Of a DNA stretch of 64,000 bases, positions 26,597 to 35,933 are shown one piece after another. The position numbers and the translations under genes were made by a program. The stretch spans positions 1 through 64,000 of the forward strand of contig CAYWTS010000004.1 in NCBI GenBank assembly GCA_964461265.1, given 5' to 3'. The DNA is from CAYWTS01 sp964461265. GTDB lineage: Bacteria; Bacteroidota; Ignavibacteria; Tepidaquicellales; OLB5. Every line of letters begins with the position of its first letter. Position 1 is the first letter of the stretch. The notes beneath the pieces are model-generated. The model saw only the letters and a list, made by a program, of their open reading frames with translations, searched no databases and was not told the DNA's origin.

Positions 26597-27334
26597 TTGA
26601 ATAAAAAGTATTATTTTTTTTCGGACGCACACCTTGGCTTTGGTTCAAAAGATGCGGAGAGGCTGAAGGAAAGTAAAATTATAGACTTTCTTACATATAT
26701 TAAAAGTGATGTGCAAAAACTTTATATAGTTGGCGACCTGTTTGACTGCTGGATAGAATATAGGAAAGTAGTTCCGAAAGGATTTTACAGGATTCTGGCT
26801 AAACTTAATGAGTTTACGGAATCGGGGATTGAAGTGAATTTCTTTTCGGGTAATCACGATTTCTGGTTAAATTCATATCTGAGAGATGATGTTGGGCTAA
26901 AGTTAATTGATAATTATTTAACCGAAGAGCTGGATGGCAAAAAGCTTTACATTACCCATGGTGATGGGCTTTCAAATGGCGATTTCGGATATAAGGTAAT
27001 AAAGAAGATACTCAGAAGCAGGCTAAACCAGTTCCTTTATTCATTAGTACATCCCGATATTGGTGTAACTCTTGCCCAGGCTTCGTCTAAAAAATCAAGA
27101 TATACTAATGAAAAAAGTTATCACGGTGCAAACGGAATGAAAGAGTTCGCAGAAACCAAAATTGCAGATGGATTCGATTTCGTGGTTATGGGTCATTACC
27201 ATAAACCGCAGTATATTCAGCTGACAGCTCAAAACCGAAGCGGTGTTTATGTAACTTTAGGTGATTGGATAAAACATTTTACATACGGAGTTTATGCAAA
27301 TGGAGTTTTTGAATTAAAAAATTGGGGAGCTTAA
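26597..27334 (+). CDS. lpxH: UDP-2,3-diacylglucosamine diphosphatase (LpxH-type metallophosphatase)
   Basis: A 245-residue calcineurin-like phosphoesterase. All metal motifs are present in order: SDAHLG, GDLFDCW, SGNHDFWL, ITHGDG and MGHYHKP. Spacing fits LpxH, which cleaves UDP-2,3-diacylglucosamine to lipid X in lipid A synthesis, so the cell should make LPS. The start is a TTG at 26597, because no in-frame ATG or GTG gives a full N-terminus. The stop TAA overlaps the ATG of the PBP1A gene. Other metallophosphatases of this fold cannot be fully excluded. Confidence 0.8.
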   Translation: MNKKYYFFSDAHLGFGSKDAERLKESKIIDFLTYIKSDVQKLYIVGDLFDCWIEYRKVVPKGFYRILAKLNEFTESGIEVNFFSGNHDFWLNSYLRDDVGLKLIDNYLTEELDGKKLYITHGDGLSNGDFGYKVIKKILRSRLNQFLYSLVHPDIGVTLAQASSKKSRYTNEKSYHGANGMKEFAETKIADGFDFVVMGHYHKPQYIQLTAQNRSGVYVTLGDWIKHFTYGVYANGVFELKNWGA

Positions 27335-29631
27335 TGCCCGGCAAAAAAGACCTTGCCAAAGACAGGGAGAAATACTTCAGCAGCAGGGAATACCGCAAAA
27401 CATTATTGAAGAGAAAACAAAAATCTGCTACACGAAAAGCCGGAGTGTTTTTTCTTTTAGCTCTTGTTGTGTTTGTAGGTTTGGGTTTTTATGTGGTTTA
27501 CCTGTTCAGAGACCTGCCGCCGTTAGAGGCACTTGAAAATCCAAAGACCGACCTTGCCACAAGGATTTATTCTTCAGACGGGGAGGTCATCGACCAGTTT
27601 TACCTGCAGAACAGAACAATAGTTTCTCTTGAAAGCATACCGAAGGATCTTATCAACGCACTGATTGCCACAGAAGACAGGAAGTTTTATAAACACTGGG
27701 GAGTTGATGTTGACAGGATTGCAAAAGCTTTTATTAAAAACCTGCTAAGCTTCTCGCTTTCGCGTGAAGGTGCAAGCACAATCACACAGCAGCTTGCAAG
27801 AAATCTTTACAAATCAATCGGCTTCGAAGTTTCGCTTACAAGGAAGCTGAGGGAAGCTATTACAGCTATTCAGATCGAAAAAACGTATACTAAAGATGAA
27901 ATTCTTCTGTTGTACCTTAACCAGGTATATTTTGGAAGGGGAGCATACGGTGTTGAAGCTGCGGCAAGAACATATTTCGGTAAAACATCATCCGAGCTTA
28001 CGCTTGATGAGTGTGCAACACTTGTTGCCACATTAAAATCACCTTCCTCATATAACCCGGTCGAAAATCCTGATGCCTGCCTTGAACGCCGGAATCTTGT
28101 TCTAACCAGTATGCTTGATGAAGAATACATAACAAAAGAAGTATGTGAACTTGCAAAGAATGACCCTATAAAAGTACAAAATTCAAAGGAGATAGAAAGT
28201 CGCAGCTCCATTGCGCCGCAGTTTACGGAATATATCAGGCAGCTGTTGGAGAAAAAAGCTGAGAAGTATGGCTTCGATATTTACCGAGACGGGCTGGTTG
28301 TTACAACAACACTCGATTCGCGTTTTCAGAGTTTTGCTGTAGAATCGGTTAAGGAACATCTGAAAACATTTCAAAAGACTTTTAATTCCACATGGAACTG
28401 GAAGGCAAACAAAAATATACTGAGCGATGCGATAGAACGAAGCATAAAACAGACCGATGTATATAAAAATGCAAAATCGGATGCCGAACGCCAGAAAATT
28501 GCAGCAAAGTTCGGTGCCGATGAAAAGTTTATAGAATCCGTCAAAGAAAAGGAAATTGCTGTCCAAATAGGATTTGTGGTAATAGACCCCAAAACCGGAC
28601 ATATCAAGGCAATGGTTGGGCAGAATCCAAACTATCCCTTTAAATACGGGCTTAACCATGTCACTCAAATTAAACGCCAGCCGGGGTCATCATTCAAGCC
28701 ATTTGTGTATGCTACTGCAATAGATAACGGGTATTCACCTGCATATAACATTTCTAACGACCCGCTAACTGTAATGGTAGGCGGAAGACCGTGGACACCT
28801 AAGGGTGGCGGTTCAGGCGGATATGTTACTATGAGAACAGGCTTACAACACTCGATAAACATTGTAACTGTTAGAGTGGCAATGGAACTTGCACCTATGG
28901 ATCAGGTTATTAAGCTTGCACACAGAATGGGTATACAATCTGAACTTCCGAATGTGCTTTCACTTGCGCTGGGTGTAGGCGAAGTATCACCGCTTGAAAT
29001 GACAAATGCATTCGGAGTTTTTGCCAATGAAGGCATTTGGGTTGAACCGATTGCAATCACAAAAATTGAAGACCGCTTCGGAAATGTAATAGAGGAAATT
29101 ATCCCTGAGACAAAAGAAGTTCTGAGTGAAGGCACCGCATACATTATGGCTGATATGATGAGCGATGTTGTAGACGGCGGAACAGGGTCAAGTGTCAGAC
29201 AGTTCTTCCACCGCCCCTGCGCCGGTAAAACGGGAACTACACAAGACTTCACCGATGCATGGTTCGTTGGATTTACACCGCAGCTTGTTGCAGGTGTGTG
29301 GGTTGGATTCGATGACCCGCGAATAAAGTTTGGCGGCTGGTACGGGCAGGGAGGTAAAGCTGCTGCGCCAATTTGGGGAAGATTTATGAAAAAAATATAT
29401 GATAACGAGGAAACCACAATGGAGCTGAAATATTTTGAAATGCCTCCCGAAGTGGAGGAACTGAACGTATGCACATTAACCGGATTGCCTGCAAATGAAA
29501 CCTGTCCTTCACAGATTGACCTTGTCCTTAAAAAATTTGCCTCGAAAAAATGCTCTATCACGCATGAATCCACATCCGAAACCGGCGGTGAAACACATAA
29601 CGACCCCCCGCCCGGAAGTATAGGATTTTAA
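27334..29631 (+). CDS. Penicillin-binding protein 1A (bifunctional transglycosylase/transpeptidase)
   Basis: About 765 residues from the ATG at 27334, which overlaps the lpxH stop (TAATG) and has GGGGAG just upstream. The in-frame TTG at 27322 is less likely. A cytoplasmic basic tail precedes one membrane anchor (residues 30-54). The GT51 domain has the catalytic Glu in ATEDRKFYKHWG (Glu114) and REGASTITQQLARNLY. The transpeptidase domain has the acylated serine in GSSFK (Ser452, Lys455), SIN at 507-509 and KTGTTQD (Lys632). It polymerises and cross-links peptidoglycan in the periplasm. Confidence 0.92.
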   Translation: MPGKKDLAKDREKYFSSREYRKTLLKRKQKSATRKAGVFFLLALVVFVGLGFYVVYLFRDLPPLEALENPKTDLATRIYSSDGEVIDQFYLQNRTIVSLESIPKDLINALIATEDRKFYKHWGVDVDRIAKAFIKNLLSFSLSREGASTITQQLARNLYKSIGFEVSLTRKLREAITAIQIEKTYTKDEILLLYLNQVYFGRGAYGVEAAARTYFGKTSSELTLDECATLVATLKSPSSYNPVENPDACLERRNLVLTSMLDEEYITKEVCELAKNDPIKVQNSKEIESRSSIAPQFTEYIRQLLEKKAEKYGFDIYRDGLVVTTTLDSRFQSFAVESVKEHLKTFQKTFNSTWNWKANKNILSDAIERSIKQTDVYKNAKSDAERQKIAAKFGADEKFIESVKEKEIAVQIGFVVIDPKTGHIKAMVGQNPNYPFKYGLNHVTQIKRQPGSSFKPFVYATAIDNGYSPAYNISNDPLTVMVGGRPWTPKGGGSGGYVTMRTGLQHSINIVTVRVAMELAPMDQVIKLAHRMGIQSELPNVLSLALGVGEVSPLEMTNAFGVFANEGIWVEPIAITKIEDRFGNVIEEIIPETKEVLSEGTAYIMADMMSDVVDGGTGSSVRQFFHRPCAGKTGTTQDFTDAWFVGFTPQLVAGVWVGFDDPRIKFGGWYGQGGKAAAPIWGRFMKKIYDNEETTMELKYFEMPPEVEELNVCTLTGLPANETCPSQIDLVLKKFASKKCSITHESTSETGGETHNDPPPGSIGF

Positions 29632-29683
29632 GAATATATAATTGAGAATTTTATTCTATAAAGTATTGTTTTTTACAGCATAG

Positions 29684-29714
29684 TTGAAAATACTATAAAA
29701 ATAACGTAACTTTG
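29684..29714 (+). promoter_or_regulatory. Bacteroidota-type promoter TTG-N20-TAACTTTG for the metal-efflux operon
   Basis: TTG at 29684-29686 and TAACTTTG at 29707-29714 with a 20-bp spacer, identical in form to the one at 22072-22102. It overlaps the extreme 5' end of the small open frame downstream, so transcription should begin near 29721. Confidence 0.6.
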
Positions 29715-29720
29715 CAATCC

Positions 29721-30026
29721 TTGAATTTATTAATAAAAATATTTTGTTTTTATATTATTTTTCTGGTTTTTACACCATGTATAGATAGTCATGATATATC
29801 ATTGTGTAAATCGGAGTCAATATTACATCTCGAATCTTCAAATAATAGCGACCACAAGGATTATTGCACACCTTTATGCAGTTGTTTATGCTGTAATACT
29901 AATATAATACCTGCTAATTATTATTTATTGAATTCATATCAATATCACTTGAAAATCAGTTCAATAAATAATTTAAATTTTGCATATACTTACCTAAGCC
30001 CCTTTACCCCTCCTCCGCGAGTTTAA
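29721..30026 (+). CDS. Small exported Cys-rich protein of metal-efflux operons (DUF6660-like)
   Basis: About 101 residues. It has an N-terminal hydrophobic export segment (IKIFCFYIIFLVFTPC), a central acidic and His-containing stretch (SSNNSDHKDYC), then the clustered TPLCSCLCC, and a PPRV end. This layout matches the small proteins (DUF6660) found directly upstream of CzcA pumps in Bacteroidota. The cysteine cluster suggests periplasmic metal binding, but no function is established. The only usable starts are TTG codons. The one at 29721 is preferred because the promoter's -7 element covers the earlier TTG at 29712. Confidence 0.6.
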   Translation: MNLLIKIFCFYIIFLVFTPCIDSHDISLCKSESILHLESSNNSDHKDYCTPLCSCLCCNTNIIPANYYLLNSYQYHLKISSINNLNFAYTYLSPFTPPPRV

Positions 30027-30095
30027 GCTTTCTTAATAAATCACAGGCGGGCAACTGCCAAAATTACACAAAGCTTAAACTTTTTAATTTAATTT

Positions 30096-33000
30096 ATGAT
30101 AAATAAGATTATCGCTTTTTCTATAAAGCAAAAATTAATAATTGGTTTCCTGACACTTTTATTGGTTGTCTTTGGTGTCTATTCGGCATTTAATTTACCT
30201 ATAGATGCAGTACCCGATATTACCAGTAATCAGATTCAGATTATAACAGCAAGCCCTACATTAGGCACGTCTGAAATTGAAAGATTTATTACTTATCCAA
30301 TAGAGATTGCACTGCTTAACATACCGGATATAGTTGAGCTTCGTTCAACTTCAAAATTTGGTCTGTCGGTTGTAACAATAGTATTTAAGGATAACGTAGA
30401 TATTTACTTTGCCCGTAATTTGGTTTTTCAGAGATTAAAGGAAGCCGAAGAAAACATACCTTCCGGGCTTGGAAAGCCTGAGTTGTCTCCTATAAGTACT
30501 GGGTTGGGAGAAATATACCAGTATATTGTTAAACCTGAAAATCCCGCAGATACAAATTATAATATTCTGCAGCTAAGAGAAATACAGGATTGGATTGTTA
30601 AAAGACAGCTGCTTGGAACGCCGGGAGTTGCAGAAGTAAATAGTTTCGGTGGATTAGAAAAGCAATACCATGTACTAATAGATGCCGATGCATTAAAATC
30701 ATTTAACTTATCGTTAAGAGAGGTGTATGATGCTGTAGGCAGAAATAATGCCAATGTTGGCGGTTCATATATTGAAAAAGATGCGGAACAATACATCATA
30801 AGAGGAATAGGATTAATTGAAAGTGCGGAAGACATTAAAAATATTATTGTAAAAAATGACCATTCCTCACCGATATTTCTTAAAAATGTTGCTGAAGTTG
30901 TTTACGGAGGAGCACTGCGTTATGGTGCTGTTACACAGGACGGAAAAGGTGAAGTTGTATCCGGTATTGTTATGATGTTAAAGGGTGCTAACTCGAGGGA
31001 GGTTGCCAGTGTAGTCCACTCTAAAATACAAGAAATCAAAATCACGCTGCCCAAAGGTGTTACAATAGATGAATATTATAACCGCGAAAGCCTTGTTTCA
31101 AACACAATAGCTACTGTTGAAAAAAATCTGATTGAAGGAGGTTTAATAGTAATCATTGTATTATTTCTGCTATTGGGTAATATTAGAGCAGGATTAATTG
31201 TCGCATCGGTTATACCCTTATCTATGCTTTTTTCAATAATTATGATGAATGTTTTTGGCGTGTCGGGAAACTTAATGTCGCTTGGTGCTATCGATTTCGG
31301 TTTAATTGTTGACGGGGCAGTAATAATTGTAGAATCGGTAATTGTTGCAATCGGATACCGGATTCATTTAGCTAAAAAGACTTTGACAAAGGAAGAGAGA
31401 AATGAAACTGTTTATGAATCGACTTCGGTAATTATTAAATCTGCGATATTCGGTGTACTAATTATATTAATAGTATACCTTCCGATTTTTGCTCTTGGCG
31501 GTATTGAAGGTAAGATGTTTAAGCCGATGGCTTTTACTGTAGGTTTTGCCTTAGTGGGTGCATTAATTCTTTCTTTAACTTATGTACCTATGATGTGTTC
31601 ATTGATATTAAGTACGAGTTTAAAAGCAAAACTTACTGCATCTGACAGAATTATTAACTTTATAAAAAGAATATACTTGCCTTCATTGGAATATGCTTTA
31701 AAAAATAAAAAAGTAGTAATAAGCAGTGCATTTATTGTATTAACAATATCAGTTTTTATATTTACACGCCTGGGCGGTGAATTTATACCTAAACTGGATG
31801 AAGGGGATATCGCATTTCATATTATCAGAAGTCCGGGTGTTTCATTGAATGAATCAAATAAAATTTCAGGAAAGGTGGAAAAGATATTAAAGGATAAATT
31901 TCCCGAGGTCATCACAGTAGTATCAAAAACAGGGGCTGCGGAAATTTCAACTGACCCGATGGGTGTAGAACTATCTGACGTTTTTGTGATATTGGAGGAA
32001 CCAGATAAATGGACCAGTGCGAAAACAAAAGAAGAACTAATTAAAAAAATGCAGAAAGAGATTTCAATAATTCCAGGGGTTGGCTTCACATTTTCACAAC
32101 CCATTGAAATGAGATTTAATGAACTGATATCTGGTGCTAGAAGTGACATAGCAGTCAAAATTTTCGGTGACGACTTGAATTTGCTGTCGCAAAAAGGCAA
32201 TGAAGTGGCAAAAATAATGTCTGGTATAGCAGGTGCAGAAGATATTTCAGTTCAGCGGCTGGAAGGATTGCCCCAGCTTGAAATAAAAATTAACAGGCAG
32301 CAAATAGCTAACCATAACATTAATATCAATGATGTAAACGAAGTTATAGAAACTGCCTTAGCCGGTAAAAATGCCGGGGTTGTTTTCGAAGGAGATAAGA
32401 AATTCGACATTGTAGTTAAATACAGTCAAGAATTTAAACAAGATATAGATAAAATCAAAAAGATTCTTATTCCCTCTCCGCTTGGTTTTACTATTCCTCT
32501 TGAAGAAATTGCAGACGTTAAAATTAGCGAAGGACCTGCAGAAATTACCCGGGATAACGGAAAAAGAAGAATTGTAATACAGAATAACGTTAGGGGAAGA
32601 GACATACAAAGTTTTATAGATGAGTTAAAAATAAAAATTTCTTCTCAGCTCAAATTACCGGCAGGTTATGTAATTGAGTACGGCGGGCAGTTCCAAAACC
32701 TTGAGAGCGCCAAGCAAAGATTAACTGTTGCTGTACCAATTGCTTTATTTTTCATTTTTACACTTTTGTTTATTGCATTTAACTCGGTAAAACAGGGAAT
32801 GCTTGTTTTTTCAGGAATACCTTTTGCTATTGTAGGAGGGATATTTGCACTTGTTATTAGGGGGATGCCCTTTAGTATTTCTGCAGGTGTAGGTTTTATC
32901 GCTTTATTTGGCGTAGCAGTTTTAAACGGAATTGTAATGATAGCTTATTTTAACCGCCTGGAGGAAGAAGGAATTAAAGATGTGCATGAAAGGATAATTC

Positions 33001-33305
33001 AGGGAGCTTCGGTAAGATTAAGGCCTATACTTATGACTGCTATGGTTGCATCACTGGGATTTATACCAATGGCAGTTTCCGCAGGTGCAGGTGCCGAAGT
33101 ACAGAGACCGCTTGCAACGGTCGTTATTGGCGGTTTGATTTCGTCTACTTTTTTAACGCTTCTGATACTGCCTGTTTTATACGGGATATTTCATAAACAT
33201 GTTAGCCCTAAATATACTTTTAATAAAATGCCTTTAATTATTATGTTTTTGTGCTTCCTGTATCTCTGTATTCACAAAATAGCCGAAGTGTTGATGACGC
33301 TGTAA
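30096..33305 (+). CDS. CzcA/CusA-family heavy-metal RND efflux pump
   Basis: A 1069-residue inner-membrane proton antiporter that drives divalent or monovalent metal ions out through a tripartite complex. Landmarks are the N-terminal NLPIDAVPDITSNQIQI, the AIDFGLIVDGAV motif with proton-relay acids (from about residue 398), RLGGEFIPKLDEGDIA and the late transmembrane block FGVAVLNGIVMI. The frame ends with 21 residues (from MPLIIMF) that overlap the TolC gene in another frame and look like the start of its leader. In many Bacteroidota the pump and TolC are, to my knowledge, one polypeptide, and a single extra T in the T5 run at 33246-33250 would restore that fusion here. Confidence 0.9.
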   Translation: MINKIIAFSIKQKLIIGFLTLLLVVFGVYSAFNLPIDAVPDITSNQIQIITASPTLGTSEIERFITYPIEIALLNIPDIVELRSTSKFGLSVVTIVFKDNVDIYFARNLVFQRLKEAEENIPSGLGKPELSPISTGLGEIYQYIVKPENPADTNYNILQLREIQDWIVKRQLLGTPGVAEVNSFGGLEKQYHVLIDADALKSFNLSLREVYDAVGRNNANVGGSYIEKDAEQYIIRGIGLIESAEDIKNIIVKNDHSSPIFLKNVAEVVYGGALRYGAVTQDGKGEVVSGIVMMLKGANSREVASVVHSKIQEIKITLPKGVTIDEYYNRESLVSNTIATVEKNLIEGGLIVIIVLFLLLGNIRAGLIVASVIPLSMLFSIIMMNVFGVSGNLMSLGAIDFGLIVDGAVIIVESVIVAIGYRIHLAKKTLTKEERNETVYESTSVIIKSAIFGVLIILIVYLPIFALGGIEGKMFKPMAFTVGFALVGALILSLTYVPMMCSLILSTSLKAKLTASDRIINFIKRIYLPSLEYALKNKKVVISSAFIVLTISVFIFTRLGGEFIPKLDEGDIAFHIIRSPGVSLNESNKISGKVEKILKDKFPEVITVVSKTGAAEISTDPMGVELSDVFVILEEPDKWTSAKTKEELIKKMQKEISIIPGVGFTFSQPIEMRFNELISGARSDIAVKIFGDDLNLLSQKGNEVAKIMSGIAGAEDISVQRLEGLPQLEIKINRQQIANHNININDVNEVIETALAGKNAGVVFEGDKKFDIVVKYSQEFKQDIDKIKKILIPSPLGFTIPLEEIADVKISEGPAEITRDNGKRRIVIQNNVRGRDIQSFIDELKIKISSQLKLPAGYVIEYGGQFQNLESAKQRLTVAVPIALFFIFTLLFIAFNSVKQGMLVFSGIPFAIVGGIFALVIRGMPFSISAGVGFIALFGVAVLNGIVMIAYFNRLEEEGIKDVHERIIQGASVRLRPILMTAMVASLGFIPMAVSAGAGAEVQRPLATVVIGGLISSTFLTLLILPVLYGIFHKHVSPKYTFNKMPLIIMFLCFLYLCIHKIAEVLMTL

Positions 33306-34435
33306 AAATAGCAATAGAAAATAATCCAGATATTAAATCCGCAAAATTCAATGTCAGCAAAGAAAAAGCTCTTAAGCTAAAATCTGTAAATCTGCCTAAT
33401 CCCCAAATATTTTTAGAATATGATGGAATAAAAGGCAATATCAATAATTTTGAAAACAGAAAGATAGGTATTCTACAGGAAATAGAATTTCCCTTAACTT
33501 ACATTTTACGTTCCGATGTTCATAATGGGCAAGTCCAAATTGCAAAAGCTGAACTTAAAAAACTAATAAATAACTTAATTCTGGAAGTTAAACAAAGTTA
33601 TTATGGCTTAATTTATCAGCAAAAGCTGCTGGAAATTGCGAATGAAAAGCTGGATGTATATGATAAGTTTGTGTTTACATCAGAAAAAAAATACGAGGTG
33701 GGCGTAACTTCTAACCTTGAAGTTCTCAGCAGTAAAATAAATAAGATTAAAATCAGCAACGAAATTAAGAACATTGAATCGGAGATAAAGAATTACCGTT
33801 CACAACTGAGAAAATTAATGAATATAGATTACGATTTAATTCCTGAAGGGGAAATACTTTACAAAAATTTAGAACTGTCTAAAGAAAACCTGAGGAAATC
33901 TGTGTTATCTGTCAATCCCGAAATTCAGATAGCAAGGCTTAAGAGGGAAAAATCGGTTAATAAAATTTCTTTAACACGCTCAGAGCTTCTTCCCGGATTA
34001 TCATTAAAATATTATAAACAAAAAATTGGTTCTGATAACAGTTACTGGGGTTTTGAATTAGGTGTGAGAATTCCATTTTGGTTCTGGTGGGAGACATCGG
34101 GTAATATTAAGGAAGCAAATTATGAACATAAAATATCGATATATGATGAACTAAGTACGGAAAGAACAATTGAAAACAGATTTAATCTGACTTTTGAGGA
34201 ATTTGAAAACAATTTTAGACAGTTAAAATTTTTTACCGATGAAGCCCTGAAGGAAAGCGATGAGATTCTTCGTCAGGCAAGAGTAAGTTATGAAGAAGGT
34301 GCAATTGATTATGTTGAGTATTTACAGGCATTAACTGTGGTTTATGATACTAAAACACAATATCTTAATTCTATTCACAATTATAATATTTCAATCTTGA
34401 AGTTAGAAAATTTAATAGCAGGGGAATTAAAATGA
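33251..34435 (+). CDS. TolC/CzcC-family outer-membrane efflux channel protein
   Basis: About 394 residues from a GTG at 33251, overlapping the pump gene by 55 bp in a different frame. The sequence is a TolC-type repeat of long helices: RSVDDAVKIAIENNPDIKSA at the front, LEVKQSYYGLIYQQKLLEIA, then a second half with PEIQIARLKREKSVN and QARVSYEEGAIDYVEYLQAL. The N-terminus lacks a proper signal peptide in this frame (LPVSLYSQN only). Hydrophobic residues that would complete one are in the CzcA frame just upstream. Either the product is made by frameshifting, the gene is damaged, or the assembly has a one-base error. Confidence 0.8.
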   Translation: MLPVSLYSQNSRSVDDAVKIAIENNPDIKSAKFNVSKEKALKLKSVNLPNPQIFLEYDGIKGNINNFENRKIGILQEIEFPLTYILRSDVHNGQVQIAKAELKKLINNLILEVKQSYYGLIYQQKLLEIANEKLDVYDKFVFTSEKKYEVGVTSNLEVLSSKINKIKISNEIKNIESEIKNYRSQLRKLMNIDYDLIPEGEILYKNLELSKENLRKSVLSVNPEIQIARLKREKSVNKISLTRSELLPGLSLKYYKQKIGSDNSYWGFELGVRIPFWFWWETSGNIKEANYEHKISIYDELSTERTIENRFNLTFEEFENNFRQLKFFTDEALKESDEILRQARVSYEEGAIDYVEYLQALTVVYDTKTQYLNSIHNYNISILKLENLIAGELK

Positions 34436-35724
34436 AAACAATTCAAAAATTTACTTTTCTATTATTCTTTTTAGTATTGTTAGCTCAAATTATTTTGTAT
34501 AATGGCTGCAGCAATAAAACAGAAGCTGAAATGATTCTTAAACAAAATCCGGAACCGCAAAAGGATTCTGCTGAACAGCACGAAGGAGAGGTTGTTTTAT
34601 CAACGGAACAAATAAATTTTATGGGAATACGAACCGAGAAGCTGAATTATCAGAATATTTCGGGTTATATAAAGGTTAACGGCGAAATTGTGATGAATCC
34701 CGATAATGAATCGCGTGTAGGAAGCCTGATATCGGGAAGGATTAAAAAGATATACGTGAGGGAGGGTACTTTTGTCGGCGCAGGACAAATTCTGGCATTA
34801 ATCGAGAATCCGGAGATGATAAACGTACAGGTTGAATTTATAAAAGCTAAAAATGAGTTTGAATATTCAAAACTGGAATACGAAAGACAGCTGAAGTTAA
34901 GCAGCGATAATATCGGTTCAAAAAAAACTCTTGCTGAGTTTGAGGCAAAATATAAAAATGCACTGGCTGATTACAAAACGTACGAGCAAAAATTATTAAG
35001 CTATAAAATCTCGAAACAAAGATTCGAGAATATATATCAAGACAGCACTGTAAACCTGCAAAGATATTATTCTGTAACAGCACCTATCTCAGGATATATT
35101 GTGAAAAGAATGGCTTCGGTTGGCCAATTTGTAGAGCCATCAACCGACTTATTCCAAATTGTCAATACAGCACAAGTATTTGCAGATTTGAGTATTTTCG
35201 AAAAAGACCTGGCATTGGTGTCCTACGGTCAAATCGTAAAAATAGATGCTGAAGTTAATCCTTATGAATCTTATGAAGGTGTAATTTCTTATATCAACAA
35301 GGTATTCGACGATAAGAACCGTTCTGTTAAAGTAAGAGTTGCGATAAATAACAGAACGGGAAAACTTCTGCCTTTTATGTTTGTAACCGCAAAAATTTAT
35401 ACAACTGCTAAAACTGTTCTGGCAGTTCCTATAAGTGCACTGGAAACCGAGGGCGAGAATAAATTTATATTTATCAAAACAGACGAACAAAAAGAAAAGG
35501 AATCGCAGGGTAAAGATGAAGAAAAAAAGGGTGAACACGAAATAAAATATGAAACAGGTACTGTATTCAAAAAAATATCAGTGAATACCGGCAGAGCTGA
35601 CGATAAATATATTGAGATTTTTCCTTTGGATAAGCTGGAGATTGGGAACGAAGTTGTAACCGGCGGTACTTTTTATCTGAAATCAGAACTCATGAAGGGC
35701 GAATTAGAACATGAACACCATTAA
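34432..35724 (+). CDS. CzcB/CusB-type periplasmic adaptor lipoprotein
   Basis: A 430-residue membrane-fusion protein linking pump and outer-membrane channel. The N-terminal hydrophobic segment ends in a lipobox-like LYNGC (Cys near 26), so it is probably anchored as a lipoprotein. The lipoyl-type halves are SGRIKKIYVREGTFVGAGQ and SAPISGYIVKRM-like TAPISGYIVKRMASVGQFV, separated by a coiled-coil hairpin (about residues 120-200). The C-terminal part carries a charged insert (KEKESQGKDEEKKGEHE) and a His-rich tail (GELEHEHH), both plausible for metal sensing or binding. It starts inside the end of the TolC gene (ATGA), so the operon is tightly coupled. Confidence 0.88.
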   Translation: MKTIQKFTFLLFFLVLLAQIILYNGCSNKTEAEMILKQNPEPQKDSAEQHEGEVVLSTEQINFMGIRTEKLNYQNISGYIKVNGEIVMNPDNESRVGSLISGRIKKIYVREGTFVGAGQILALIENPEMINVQVEFIKAKNEFEYSKLEYERQLKLSSDNIGSKKTLAEFEAKYKNALADYKTYEQKLLSYKISKQRFENIYQDSTVNLQRYYSVTAPISGYIVKRMASVGQFVEPSTDLFQIVNTAQVFADLSIFEKDLALVSYGQIVKIDAEVNPYESYEGVISYINKVFDDKNRSVKVRVAINNRTGKLLPFMFVTAKIYTTAKTVLAVPISALETEGENKFIFIKTDEQKEKESQGKDEEKKGEHEIKYETGTVFKKISVNTGRADDKYIEIFPLDKLEIGNEVVTGGTFYLKSELMKGELEHEHH

Positions 35725-35776
35725 TCCGTTTTCATTTAGTTATCTCTATTCTTAAGAATTATTACGTAATGGTTAA

Positions 35777-35905
35777 GGGGCTGTCTCAAAAGGCAATTTT
35801 CTTGCAAAAAAACTGTAACCGCAACTTTCATAGTTGCGATAATGCAAGAAAATTGCAACGCAGCCGTAAAGACTGCGGATACAAAAACACTATTGAGACA
35901 GCCCC
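35777..35905 (+). mobile_element. MITE-like 129-bp cloverleaf repeat, copy 2
   Basis: Same length and design as the copy at 21808-21936, about 91 percent identical by hand count. The terminal repeats pair over 16 bp with one mismatch. The first internal arm is longer here (CAATTTTCTTGCA with TGCAAGAAAATTG, 13 bp perfect). The second arm has one mismatch (GCAGCC with GACTGC). It is flanked by TTA on both sides if the element is read as AGGGG...CCCCT, a possible 3-bp target duplication. It lies 52 bp after the adaptor gene and just before the promoter of the 36-kb cluster. Confidence 0.75.
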
Positions 35906-35933
35906 TTTAATTTATTTAAAACTGATTTTTTTA

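Noticed and set aside
28183..28668. Minus-strand frame of 161 codons inside the PBP1A gene
   Set aside because: It is antisense to well-conserved transpeptidase sequence, with low-complexity Cys/Phe-rich translation.
28902..29573. Minus-strand frame of 223 codons antisense to PBP1A
   Set aside because: Although long, it mirrors the conserved KTG region and its translation is Ser/Pro-rich nonsense.
33243..33260. Canonical programmed -1 frameshift between czcA and tolC
   Set aside because: The zero-frame sequence G TTT TTG is not a standard X XXY YYZ slippery heptamer, and no strong downstream stem was seen. A simple indel is more likely, though slippage is not excluded.
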